DNA from: Bacillota bacterium | GTDB taxonomy: Bacteria > Bacillota_E > Symbiobacteriia > Symbiobacteriales > Symbiobacteriaceae | DNA length: 15,251 bases | NCBI GenBank assembly: GCA_003242675.1 | Contig: QGVE01000056.1 | Coordinates: forward strand, 1-15,251 | Direction: 5' to 3' | Shown here: one piece after another, positions 8,485 through 14,415 of the stretch | Layout: every line of letters begins with the position of its first letter | Position numbering within the stretch: position 1 is the stretch's first letter | Notes under the pieces: model-generated | The model's input: only the letters and a program-made list of their open reading frames with translations | The model's database searches: none | What the model was told of the DNA's origin: nothing | Program-made: the position numbers and the translations under genes

Positions 8485-9424
8485 GGCTCCTCACCCCGGC
8501 GGGCACCGGGATCTGGTTCAGCAGAGCCGCCACCACCGCCTCCGCGCCGCCGCTCCGCAGCTGCGCCTCCGGCCGCAGGATGATGCGGTGGGCCAGCACC
8601 AGCGGCGCCATCTCCTTCACGTCGTCCGGCGTCACGTAATGGCGGCCCCGGATCAGGGCCAGGGCCTGGCTGGTGCGGTAGAGGGCGATGGAGCCCCGGG
8701 GCGAGGCGCCCAGGTAGATCTCGGGGTGCTCGCGCGTCGCCTGCACGATCCGCACGATGTATTCCAGCACCGACTCGTCCACGTGCACGTCCCGGGCGGC
8801 CTGCTGCAGCCCCAGCACCTCGTCGGCGGTGAGCACCTGCTGCAGATCCTCGAGAGGCGGCCGCCGGGAGCGCTGGACGATGGTCATCTCGTCCCGCAGG
8901 GACGGGTAACCCAGCCGCAGCTTGATCAGGAACCGGTCCAGCTGGGCCTCCGGCAGCGGGAAGGTGCCCTCGTACTCGATGGGGTTCTGTGTGGCCAGCA
9001 CCAGGAACGGCCGGGGCAGGCGCCGGGTGACGCCGTCGACGGTGATCTGGCCCTCCTCCATGCACTCCAGCAGGGCCGACTGGGTCTTGGGCGAGGTGCG
9101 GTTGATCTCGTCAGCCAGGACGATCTGGGCCATGATGGGGCCCGGGCGGAACTCGAATTCGCCGGTCTTCTGGTTGTACACCGAGACCCCCGTGACGTCG
9201 GAGGGCAGGAGGTCGGGTGTGAACTGGATGCGGCGGAACTCGCAGCCCAGCGACCGGGCCAGGCTGCGGACCAGGGTGGTCTTGCCCACGCCGGGCACGT
9301 CCTCGATCAGCACGTGCCCCTGACACAGCAGGGCGACGAGGACGTACTGGATCTCGAGCCGCTTGCCGACGACGACCCGTTCGATGTTCTCGATGACCCG
9401 GGAGATCGCTTCGCTGGCGTTCAA
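8465..9424 (-). CDS. MoxR-family AAA+ ATPase (319 aa)
   Basis: This is a cytoplasmic AAA+ ATPase of the MoxR group, chaperone-like proteins that help assemble or activate partner complexes. Two TTG codons could start it, at 9430 and 9424. The ribosome binding site AAGGAG (complement of about 9434-9439) is only 3 bases from the first but 9 from the second, so I chose 9424 (protein begins [10 protein letters not shown]). Motifs with this numbering: Walker A GVGKTT (45-50), Walker B LADE (Asp105-Glu106), sensor 1 in ATQNP (Asn147), arginine finger in LDRF (Arg164), and sensor 2 in GASPRGS (Arg243). The C-terminal helical lid is complete. It is first in the minus-strand operon with DUF58 and the transglutaminase. 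No strong promoter is obvious, but an inverted repeat at 9528-9546 lies about 100 bases upstream. Confidence 0.95.
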   Translation of the reverse strand: MNASEAISRVIENIERVVVGKRLEIQYVLVALLCQGHVLIEDVPGVGKTTLVRSLARSLGCEFRRIQFTPDLLPSDVTGVSVYNQKTGEFEFRPGPIMAQIVLADEINRTSPKTQSALLECMEEGQITVDGVTRRLPRPFLVLATQNPIEYEGTFPLPEAQLDRFLIKLRLGYPSLRDEMTIVQRSRRPPLEDLQQVLTADEVLGLQQAARDVHVDESVLEYIVRIVQATREHPEIYLGASPRGSIALYRTSQALALIRGRHYVTPDDVKEMAPLVLAHRIILRPEAQLRSGGAEAVVAALLNQIPVPAGVRSHAARRA

Positions 9425-9527
9425 GGGCAACCTCTCCTTCGGTGGGGCCGCTTCGGGGCGGCCGGCCGCAAGGGGCCGGCCAGTCGCGCAAGAACGCTCA
9501 TCCGGTGAATACGGAACCCTACATAAA

Positions 9528-9546
9528 AATGTTCGGCGGGAACATT
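9528..9546. promoter_or_regulatory. Perfect inverted repeat, candidate operator
   Basis: AATGTTC (9528-9534), spacer GGCGG, then GAACATT (9540-9546) make a perfect 7+7 palindrome in the divergent region between the MoxR operon and the thioredoxin-CsoR operon. The A/T-rich arms stand out from the G/C-rich background. On the minus strand a possible -10 (TATGTA, complement of 9520-9525) lies immediately beside it, so a bound repressor could block the MoxR operon. The arms point GTTC...GAAC, opposite to the Firmicute LexA box (GAAC-N4-GTTC), and do not match Fur, Rex, CIRCE or typical CsoR sites. The regulator is unknown. Confidence 0.5.
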
Positions 9547-9632
9547 AGGAATCCTGGAAGAAGGGCCGGGCCGCCTGCCCGTGGAATAATGGTTGAAACG
9601 CCCTGGGCAGGGGAAAGTGAGGGACCCGCGGG

Positions 9633-10310
9633 ATGCACGTTCTGGAAAAACTGGGGGCGCACTGGCGCAGTGCGGCGGCCCTGCTCGCGCTCGCCCTGTT
9701 GCTCGCCGGCTGCGGGGGGCTTCAGGACGGCGCCGGGGTCGCCGGCCCCGGCGCGGAACCCGGCTCATCTGAGGCTGCGGCGGCCTCGTCCGGCGCGGGA
9801 ACGGGCGACGGCGGGAGCGCGGGGGCCGCGGGCCAGGCCCCGGGGGCCTCGCTGGAGGTGAAGCCTCTACCGGGGTACCTTGCGGCGGACTTCCGCGGCA
9901 GGGACGTCCGCACCGGCGAGGTCGTGACCCTCTCGGATCTCAGGGGCACGCCGGTCTTTCTCAACTTCTGGGCGACCTGGTGCCCGCCGTGCCGGGACGA
10001 GATGCCTGAGATGGAGGAGTTCCACCGGGAGATGGGCGATGCGGTGCGGGTGGTGGCGGTGGGCATGGACCCGGCCGATTCGCCGGAGAAAATGGCCGCC
10101 TTCGCCGAGTCCCTGGGGCTCACCTTCTTCGTGGTCCACGACGGCGGCAGCGCAGCCCGGGCCTACCGGGTGGGAGCGCTCCCCACATCCTTCTTCATCG
10201 ACGCGGACGGCGTGATCCAGGTCCGGCACACCGGCGCCCTCACCCTGGAGCAGATGAAGGAGTACGCCGAACTGGCCTCGAACACAGCAGAGGATCGGCA
10301 AGATCCCTAA
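9633..10310 (+). CDS. Thioredoxin-like lipoprotein, TlpA/ResA type (225 aa)
   Basis: This is a membrane-anchored extracytoplasmic thiol-disulfide oxidoreductase. The ATG at 9633 follows GTGAGGG about 10 bases upstream. The signal peptide ends in the lipobox LLAGC with lipid-modified Cys27. A flexible linker of Ala, Gly, Ser and Pro (about 28-75) leads to a TlpA/ResA-like redoxin domain with PVFLNFWATWCPPCRDEMPE (active-site Cys117 and Cys120). The later cis-Pro loop is present in GALPTSFFID. Relatives reduce cysteines of apocytochrome c or of copper-centre assembly proteins; which applies here cannot be told from sequence. It is first in a plus-strand run with the DUF1405 gene (28 bases downstream), csoR and a CopA-like membrane module, suggesting a link to copper or cytochrome maturation. 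Confidence 0.93.
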   Translation: MHVLEKLGAHWRSAAALLALALLLAGCGGLQDGAGVAGPGAEPGSSEAAAASSGAGTGDGGSAGAAGQAPGASLEVKPLPGYLAADFRGRDVRTGEVVTLSDLRGTPVFLNFWATWCPPCRDEMPEMEEFHREMGDAVRVVAVGMDPADSPEKMAAFAESLGLTFFVVHDGGSAARAYRVGALPTSFFIDADGVIQVRHTGALTLEQMKEYAELASNTAEDRQDP

Positions 10311-10338
10311 TTCCAGCGCGAGGGGCACACGGCGGGGA

Positions 10339-10950
10339 ATGATCTGGCTGCGTCGGTTTTTGGGGAGCGTCGCCCGCGACCGCCGCTGGTGGTGGGCGCT
10401 CCTGGTGATCAACCTCCTGGGGTCGCTGTACGGTTTCTACTGGTACTGGCCGCAGCTTTCGCAGACGCCGCCGTCCCGGTGGTTCATCGTGCCGGACAGC
10501 CCGGGGGCGACGTTCCTTTTCAGCATCTGGCTGGCTTTCCTGCTCGCCGGGGCGGACTGGCGCAGCCCCGGAATGCAGGTGCTGGGCGCTGTGGCCTTTG
10601 TTTCGAACATGAAGTACGGCCTGTGGACCGCCACGGTGCTGCCCCAGGCCGGCTTCAAATACGGCTGGGAATTCGAATTCTTCCACCTGACCCTGTCCCA
10701 CCTGGGCATGTGGGTGCAGGGGCTCCTGTTCGCACGCCACTACCCGCCCGGGCCCGCCCCGGCCGCGCTGGCCCTGGCCTGGATGGTGGTGCAGGATGCG
10801 GTGGACTACCGACTGTGGATGACGCACCCGACGCTGCCCTACCAGGCCGAGTTTGGATTCGCCCGGGGCGTCGCGATGGCCCTGTCGCTCCTCTGGGGGC
10901 TGTTCCTGCTGGGACAGGCCCTGGGTTCCGGGCGGCGCGTCCACGGGTGA
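10339..10950 (+). CDS. DUF1405 membrane protein, YpjA-like (203 aa)
   Basis: This is a polytopic membrane protein of the DUF1405 family, the type of Bacillus YpjA. Features typical of the family are INLLGSLYGFYWYWPQL (about 24-40), the VPDSPGATFLFSIWLAFLL segment, SNMKYGLWT and the HLGMWVQG helix. Five or six membrane helices can be seen. The ATG at 10339 has no ideal ribosome binding site: GAGGGG (10320-10325) is 13 bases away, and GGCGGGG is too close. I still prefer it because no better in-frame start exists. From memory, ypjA lies near the cytochrome bc genes in Bacillus, so with the thioredoxin lipoprotein before it a respiratory or envelope role is plausible. No biochemical function is known to me. 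csoR follows after 20 bases. Confidence 0.9.
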   Translation: MIWLRRFLGSVARDRRWWWALLVINLLGSLYGFYWYWPQLSQTPPSRWFIVPDSPGATFLFSIWLAFLLAGADWRSPGMQVLGAVAFVSNMKYGLWTATVLPQAGFKYGWEFEFFHLTLSHLGMWVQGLLFARHYPPGPAPAALALAWMVVQDAVDYRLWMTHPTLPYQAEFGFARGVAMALSLLWGLFLLGQALGSGRRVHG

Positions 10951-10970
10951 GGAAGGAGGCGATCGTCCCC

Positions 10971-11267
10971 ATGGCGCAGAAGGGGTCCAGCGGGCGGGTG
11001 CCGCTGGTGCGGGACAAGGAAGGGATCCTCGCCAGGCTGAAGAAGATCGAGGGCCAGGTGCGCGGCCTGCAGCGCATGGTGGAGGAGGACCGCTACTGCG
11101 TCGACATCCTCAACCAGCTCGCGGCGGTGGAGGCGGCCCTGAACCGGGTGGGCCTCATGCTGCTGGAGGGACACGTGAAGGGCTGCGTGGCGGCGGCCGT
11201 GCGGCGCGGCGAGGGCGACGAGGCGGTGGCCGAGCTGATGGACGTGCTGAGGCGGTTCGTCAAATGA
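10971..11267 (+). CDS. csoR: CsoR copper-sensing repressor (98 aa)
   Basis: This is a small helical DNA-binding repressor of the CsoR/RcnR family. The ATG at 10971 follows GGAAGGAGG (10951-10959). The ligand pattern distinguishes Cu(I) CsoR from Ni/Co or formaldehyde relatives: Cys43 (in RYCVDIL), His68 (in EGHVKGC) and Cys72, with spacings of 25 and 4 as in Mycobacterium CsoR (Cys36, His61, Cys65). The second-shell residues are conserved too: Tyr42 and Glu88 match Tyr35 and Glu81. The N-terminal helix has KIEGQVRGLQRMVEEDRYC, the family signature. On binding Cu(I), CsoR proteins leave the promoters of copper export genes. Here the gene is internal to an operon, and its stop overlaps the start of the next gene (ATGA). 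I found no convincing G-tract CsoR operator nearby. Confidence 0.95.
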   Translation: MAQKGSSGRVPLVRDKEGILARLKKIEGQVRGLQRMVEEDRYCVDILNQLAAVEAALNRVGLMLLEGHVKGCVAAAVRRGEGDEAVAELMDVLRRFVK

Positions 11268-11659
11268 GCGGAGCGGAGCCGCGAGCGCGGGGCCGGGCGG
11301 AAAGCCTGGTCCCCCTGGGGATCACCGCCCTCTTCTCGCTGCCGCTCTGGGCCGACCCGGTGGCGCAGTCTCTGGGCTACGACGTGTTCTACCTGGCCGA
11401 CCCCAAGCTGCAGGCCGTCTACGCCGCGCTGGTGCAGCTGTGCGGCGGCGGGCCGCTGTACGTGCGGGCGGCGCGCGAGGCGCGGGGGCGGCGGATCGGC
11501 CGTGCCGGCTGGGCGGCCGTGCTGTCGACGCTGCTCTACGCCGGGGGGTTCACCGCCGCGGTGCGCGGCGCCCCGGCCATCCACTTCTTCCTCGCCGCCG
11601 GCGCCGTGCTCTTCGCCGGGCATGTGCTCTCCTGGCGTGCTTCCCGTGCTGCCCGCTGA
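11264..11659 (+). CDS. CopA-like membrane module without ATPase domains (131 aa)
   Basis: The ATG at 11264 overlaps the csoR stop by four bases (ATGA), so the two are translationally coupled. The protein has a short Arg-rich N-terminus and four hydrophobic helices (about 15-29, 49-63, 82-100, 105-123). It resembles the first four helices (MA, MB, M1, M2) of CopA-type P1B copper ATPases. LVPLGITALFSLPLWA resembles the MA start. ALVQLCGGGPLYVRAAREAR resembles the usual ATPVQF..G..FY..A...LR. AVLSTLLYAGG stands where LVALGT.AAY normally is. AAGAVLFAGHVLSWRASRAA resembles the M2 end, TSA.L...LLG..LE.RA. The NMD motif is lost, and the actuator, CPC, phosphorylation and nucleotide-binding parts are absent. 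After the stop come only hairpins, so it is not a frameshifted full pump. It may be a remnant or a stand-alone helper. The homology is by eye. Confidence 0.72.
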   Translation: MSGAEPRARGRAESLVPLGITALFSLPLWADPVAQSLGYDVFYLADPKLQAVYAALVQLCGGGPLYVRAAREARGRRIGRAGWAAVLSTLLYAGGFTAAVRGAPAIHFFLAAGAVLFAGHVLSWRASRAAR

Positions 11660-11691
11660 GGGCAGCGCTTTCACGCAGGGATGCAAGCGCA

Positions 11692-11720
11692 GCGGGCCGT
11701 GGGGGTGTCCCACGGCCCGC
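11692..11720. terminator. 12-bp hairpin after the CsoR operon
   Basis: GCGGGCCGTGGG (11692-11703) pairs perfectly with CCCACGGCCCGC (11709-11720) across a 5-base loop. It lies between the convergent ends of the CopA-like gene (11659) and the small gene ending at 11787. No T run follows on either strand, but the position and stability suggest a two-way terminator. Confidence 0.6.
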
Positions 11721-11737
11721 ACACATACCGACGCAGA

Positions 11738-11763
11738 CGGACGGGCCCGGCGGGACCCGTCCG
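11738..11763. terminator. Second hairpin between convergent genes
   Basis: CGGACGGG (11738-11745) pairs with CCCGTCCG (11756-11763) with a G/C-rich loop. A short TTT follows at 11765-11767. It is 24 bases from the minus-strand stop codon and may terminate that gene, in tandem with the stronger hairpin at 11692-11720. Confidence 0.5.
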
Positions 11764-11786
11764 GTTTCGCAATGTAGGGTTTTGGA

Positions 11787-12029
11787 TCAGACGCCGTACC
11801 AGCCCGGATACCCGGCGATGCCCGGGATGCCCGCCGTGGTGGGATACGCGGACGGCACCGTTGCGACGGTGGTCACCGGGACGGCGTACTCGTAGACGCG
11901 GTAGACTGTGGCATTGGCGGAGGGATAGACCGCCATTCCCGGCCAGATCGCCAGGTCGTTCGCGCCGGCCTGGGCGCCGATGAACGGGGAGAAGCCGGCG
12001 ATGTCCTTGCCGAACCCACCAAAGTTCAT
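11787..12029 (-). CDS. Small Gly/Ala/Pro/Tyr-rich protein (80 aa)
   Basis: I do not recognise this family. The ATG at 12029-12027 has AAAGGAG about 10 bases upstream on the complement, which decides the start; the longer frame beyond it is not needed. The 80 residues begin MNFGGFGKDIAGFSPFIGAQ and end in PGIAGYPGWYGV. It is rich in Ala, Gly, Pro, Val and Tyr, has almost no charged residues after residue 10, and carries neither Cys nor a signal peptide. Short aromatic low-complexity proteins of this kind are common in endospore coats and crusts, and the upstream promoter candidate (12093-12120) resembles a late-sporulation type, so a coat role is a reasonable guess only. It has its own terminator hairpins downstream and appears to be monocistronic. 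Confidence 0.72.
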   Translation of the reverse strand: MNFGGFGKDIAGFSPFIGAQAGANDLAIWPGMAVYPSANATVYRVYEYAVPVTTVATVPSAYPTTAGIPGIAGYPGWYGV

Positions 12030-12092
12030 CCGCTTGCGCTCCTTTCGCGTCGTGACCTCCGAAGGTCCTCCTGGAGAGGGGAGCCCTGCTCC

Positions 12093-12125
12093 CACATTAT
12101 GTAGGGCTGCGGGATGGGGTGACAG
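12093..12125 (-). promoter_or_regulatory. Promoter candidate for the 80-aa gene
   Basis: Two readings overlap on the minus strand. As a sigma-K-like promoter: AC (complement of 12119-12120), 17 bases, then CATAATGTG (complement of 12093-12101), against the consensus AC-N16/17-CATANNNTA with one mismatch. As a sigma-A promoter: CTGTCA (complement of 12120-12125), 18 bases, CATAAT (complement of 12096-12101). Either would start about 57 bases before the ATG. Sequence alone cannot choose between them. Confidence 0.45.
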
Positions 12126-12136
12126 GACGGGGAGGT

Positions 12137-12158
12137 CCCGGGCCTGGCCGGGCCCGGG
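12137..12158. terminator. Hairpin downstream of the methyltransferase gene
   Basis: CCCGGGCC (12137-12144) pairs with GGCCCGGG (12151-12158) around a 6-base loop. It is 26 bases past the methyltransferase stop (minus strand) and just upstream of the promoter candidate of the next minus-strand gene, so it could separate the two transcripts. It has no T run. Confidence 0.4.
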
Positions 12159-12184
12159 TCTAGGCCAGGATGGGGAAGGTGTGC

Positions 12185-12988
12185 TCACGGCTTGGTGGCC
12201 AGGGCCTCCACGGCCGACCAGGTGAAGGGAAACCCCTGGGGCCAGGCCTCCGCCATGAGCTGCGCCGCCGCCCGCTGTACCCGGGTCACCTCGGCGTCGG
12301 TGAGGTCCCCCGGCCACGTGGGGGCGATGACGGACATGAGCAGCACGAAGGGCTCAGGCTGGGTGATGAGGTCGCGCCGGATCGGGTTCTCTGCCCGCTC
12401 GACGACGAGGCCGGCAGCCCGCAGGAGCCGGACGACCTCGTGGGGCGTGGGCAGATCGGGGATCGGCGGGGCGCGGTCCGGGCCGAGGACGGCGCGGATC
12501 ACGGCATCGATGAGCAGGAACCACTCCCGGAAGCCCGGCGCGGTGGCGGTGATCAGGACCAGCTGCCCGCCGGGCTTCAGCACGCGGGCCATCTCGCGCA
12601 TCGCGGCGGGCCGGTCCCGGAACCAGTGGAAGACGGAGTTGCAGAGCACCAGATCGAAGCTGGCGTCCGGAAAGGGCAGCCGCTCGGCGTCGCCCACGAG
12701 GATCGTCGCGGGGATCCCCAGCCGCCGGGCCTTGGCCGTGGCCACCGCGACCATGCCCGGCGAGAGGTCGATGCCGACCAGCCGGCCCGCCGGTGCGAAC
12801 CAGCGCGCCGCCTCAAACAGGTTGAGCCCGGTGCCGCAGCCGACGTCCAGGATCGCCGGCCGGGGCCCCACCCGGACGTAGGGGAGCAGCCGGCGGATCG
12901 CGGCCAGGTAGCCGGCTCCCGCCAGCCGGTCGTACAGGGCCGCTGTGCGCGAGTATCCCTGGGCGAGGCGCGCCTTGTCGCCGTCCAC
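12185..12988 (-). CDS. Class I SAM-dependent methyltransferase (267 aa)
   Basis: This is a cytoplasmic methyltransferase of the UbiE/Methyltransf_11 type; the substrate is unknown. The start is GTG at 12988-12986, with GGAGGT on the complement of 12997-13002, 8 bases away. The open frame continues to 13081, but the extension has no such site and would cross the divergent promoter region. Motif I is ILDVGCGTG (residues 46-54); the acidic residue after strand 2 is in VGIDLSPGM; motif II-like GDAERLPFPDASFDLVLCN and post-motif FHWFRD follow; then EMARVLKPGGQLVLIT (motif III). The C-terminal 90 residues are a helical cap probably concerned with substrate choice. It diverges from the Pro/Gly/Ala-rich gene at 13102. 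Gene context does not reveal the substrate; small-molecule or quinone-like methylation is typical of the group. Confidence 0.9.
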   Translation of the reverse strand: MDGDKARLAQGYSRTAALYDRLAGAGYLAAIRRLLPYVRVGPRPAILDVGCGTGLNLFEAARWFAPAGRLVGIDLSPGMVAVATAKARRLGIPATILVGDAERLPFPDASFDLVLCNSVFHWFRDRPAAMREMARVLKPGGQLVLITATAPGFREWFLLIDAVIRAVLGPDRAPPIPDLPTPHEVVRLLRAAGLVVERAENPIRRDLITQPEPFVLLMSVIAPTWPGDLTDAEVTRVQRAAAQLMAEAWPQGFPFTWSAVEALATKP

Positions 12989-13042
12989 CGGACTCCACCT
13001 CCGGACCCCAGCATATTCAGCCGGGCCCGAAGCGTCCCAGGG

Positions 13043-13070
13043 ACCGATCGGGCGCCACCTCCATAAGATG
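13043..13070 (+). promoter_or_regulatory. Sigma-K-like promoter candidate for the Pro/Gly/Ala-rich gene
   Basis: AC (13043-13044), exactly 17 bases, then CATAAGATG (13062-13070) match AC-N16/17-CATANNNTA with one mismatch. This has the same spacing and the same mismatch (TG for TA) as the candidate before the 80-aa gene. Transcription would begin about 25 bases before the ATG at 13102. No good sigma-A -35 element fits this -10. The motif is short, so chance remains possible. Confidence 0.4.
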
Positions 13071-13101
13071 GCGTCAGTCACGCGTGAGAGGTGGTTGACC
13101 G

Positions 13102-14034
13102 ATGCGACACGGATTCGTCGCCGCGCCGCCCTTCATCCCGCCGGGCGGCATGCGGCTGCCCGGTCTCCCGCCCGCCATGCCGCCGCTGCCGGTGCACATG
13201 CCGATGCCCCCGACCGTGCCGCAGTCCCAGCTGGCCCAGGCGGCTAGCCCGCAGATGGGCGGGCAGGCCGGCACACCTGGCTTGGGCGGCGTCCCCGCGC
13301 AGTCCGCCCAGGGGCTCCCGCCCGTGATGCCGCAGGCCTCCCCGGGTTCCGCATCCCCGGGGGCCATGGCCATGCCCGTACATCTCTTCCCCGGGCTTCC
13401 GCTCTCGATCCCGCCGGCCGCACTGGGCCAGGGCTCTCCGGGGCCGGCGCTGCAGGGGCTGGCAGGGGGCCTGTTCGGCGCAGGCAACGGTTCCGCGCAG
13501 CAGGGGCCGGCCGGCTCGCCGATCGCGGGATTCCCCGGGGCGGGGCAGCCGGGAGCGCCGGCGCACCCTCCATCGGCCGGTGCACCGGCTCAGGGGTTCC
13601 CCGGCCCGGGCGCGCAGAGCCAGCCCGGCGCCGCGCCGAGCAGCAACCCCGGGGAGGGCTCCCGGAACGGGGCCGGCCCGACGGCGCCGGCTTCGCCGGG
13701 CCAGGGGCTGCCGTGGAGCGCGGCTGCGCTGGCGGCCCCGTGGCCGGCGGGCGCGGCTCCGGCGCCGTGGGGCGCCCTGGCCGGGCCCGGCGGAGGCGTC
13801 CCGGCCCCGCCCGGCGCCGATCCGTTCTGGGCCCAGCAGCTGCAGGCGCAGCAGGCGGCGCTTCAGCAGGCGGCCATGGCGGCGGTGCTGCCCGGGCTGG
13901 CGCGGCAGGTCCTCGGCGGCTCCGAGCCGCCCCGGCCAGAGCCGGATCCGCGGGTCTCCGCCACCCAACGCCGGGTCCGGGCCGGTACGTACACCACCCG
14001 GGGGCTGCAGGGCGGCTACTCGACCCGCGGCTGA
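13102..14034 (+). CDS. Pro/Gly/Ala-rich low-complexity protein (310 aa)
   Basis: I do not recognise this protein. The ATG at 13102 follows GAGAGGTGG (about 13085-13093). Residues 1-240 are largely Pro, Gly, Ala and Ser with recurring FPG and QG/PG units (HLFPGLPLS, GFPGAGQPG, GFPGPGAQ), but without strict collagen-like Gly-X-Y spacing. Residues 243-275 change to a Gln/Ala-rich stretch starting WAQQLQAQQAALQQ that should form an amphipathic helix. The tail is basic, with an imperfect tandem motif TYTTRG (296-301) and GYSTRG (305-310). There is no signal peptide, membrane helix or Cys. Such composition suits a structural or surface protein; with the sporulation-like promoter a spore coat or crust protein is possible. 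Overlapping long frames exist in this G/C-rich stretch, but this one has the start signals and a hairpin after its end. Confidence 0.75.
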   Translation: MRHGFVAAPPFIPPGGMRLPGLPPAMPPLPVHMPMPPTVPQSQLAQAASPQMGGQAGTPGLGGVPAQSAQGLPPVMPQASPGSASPGAMAMPVHLFPGLPLSIPPAALGQGSPGPALQGLAGGLFGAGNGSAQQGPAGSPIAGFPGAGQPGAPAHPPSAGAPAQGFPGPGAQSQPGAAPSSNPGEGSRNGAGPTAPASPGQGLPWSAAALAAPWPAGAAPAPWGALAGPGGGVPAPPGADPFWAQQLQAQQAALQQAAMAAVLPGLARQVLGGSEPPRPEPDPRVSATQRRVRAGTYTTRGLQGGYSTRG

Positions 14035-14058
14035 GCGGGCGGGCTGAATCGTGAGGGC

Positions 14059-14094
14059 GGACAGGGGCTCCCACGGCGGTGGGGGCCCCTGTCC
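14059..14094 (+). terminator. Strong hairpin after the Pro/Gly/Ala-rich gene
   Basis: GGACAGGGGC (14059-14068) pairs perfectly with GCCCCTGTCC (14085-14094), and CCCAC (14070-14074) with GTGGG (14079-14083) inside it. It starts 24 bases past the stop codon. No T run follows directly; the first T-rich stretch (ATATTTTTA) is about 23 bases further on. Confidence 0.65.
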
Positions 14095-14415
14095 CGCGTG
14101 GATCGCGTGGAATCCGATATTTTTACCTGCGAAACGTCAATGGCACTTCCCTATCGTCCGAAGTCTTGCTAGTATAGTGCCTGGGGACGATTACGGAATA
14201 GTACTTTTGTTCACAAGCCATCCTCCACTGTGTTCATTTTGTGATCGTCTGCACGAGCTTGGCCGGAGGCGGCCAGCCCACCGCACCCGGCCAGATGCCG
14301 ATATTCGGAGGGTGCAGGCGTACCTGGTCCCGTACCTCGCCGGGGCCGTCTCCAGCAGGCTGCCTGGGCCCTCCACGAGGCCGAGAAGGCCGCAAAGGAC
14401 GATGGAGGTGCTGTT
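14095..14415 (+). other. Non-coding stretch upstream of icd
   Basis: These 320 bases hold no gene I can support. A -10-like TATAGT is at 14173-14178, but no matching -35 is found 16-18 bases upstream. TTGTTCACAA (14207-14216) has TTGT/ACAA symmetry, and its TCACAA (14211-14216) is an inverted repeat of TTGTGA (14239-14244). TGGCCG/CGGCCA form a small hairpin at 14260-14275, and CGTACCT is repeated at 14319-14325 and 14331-14337. If transcription starts near 14185, icd has a leader of about 230 bases. It matches no riboswitch class that I recognise. Confidence 0.5.

Noticed and set aside
7387..8583. 398-codon open frame on the plus strand opposite DUF58
   Set aside because: It is antisense to a clear DUF58 gene, with no domain and no ribosome binding site evidence.
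9528..9546. LexA (SOS) box
   Set aside because: The Firmicute SOS box is GAAC-N4-GTTC; this repeat has the reverse order, GTTC-N5-GAAC.
11264..11659. Frameshifted or interrupted full-length copper ATPase
   Set aside because: The sequence after the stop is intergenic hairpins and a convergent gene; no actuator or phosphorylation-domain sequence is present in any frame.
12989..13081. Longer methyltransferase start
   Set aside because: The GTG at 12988 has GGAGGT at ideal spacing; the extension crosses the divergent promoter region.
13102..14034. Collagen-like repeat protein
   Set aside because: Gly is frequent, but there is no sustained Gly-X-Y register.
14207..14244. Rex operator upstream of icd
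   Set aside because: Rex sites are TTGTGAA-N4-TTCACAA; here the half-sites are in the opposite order and 22 bases apart.
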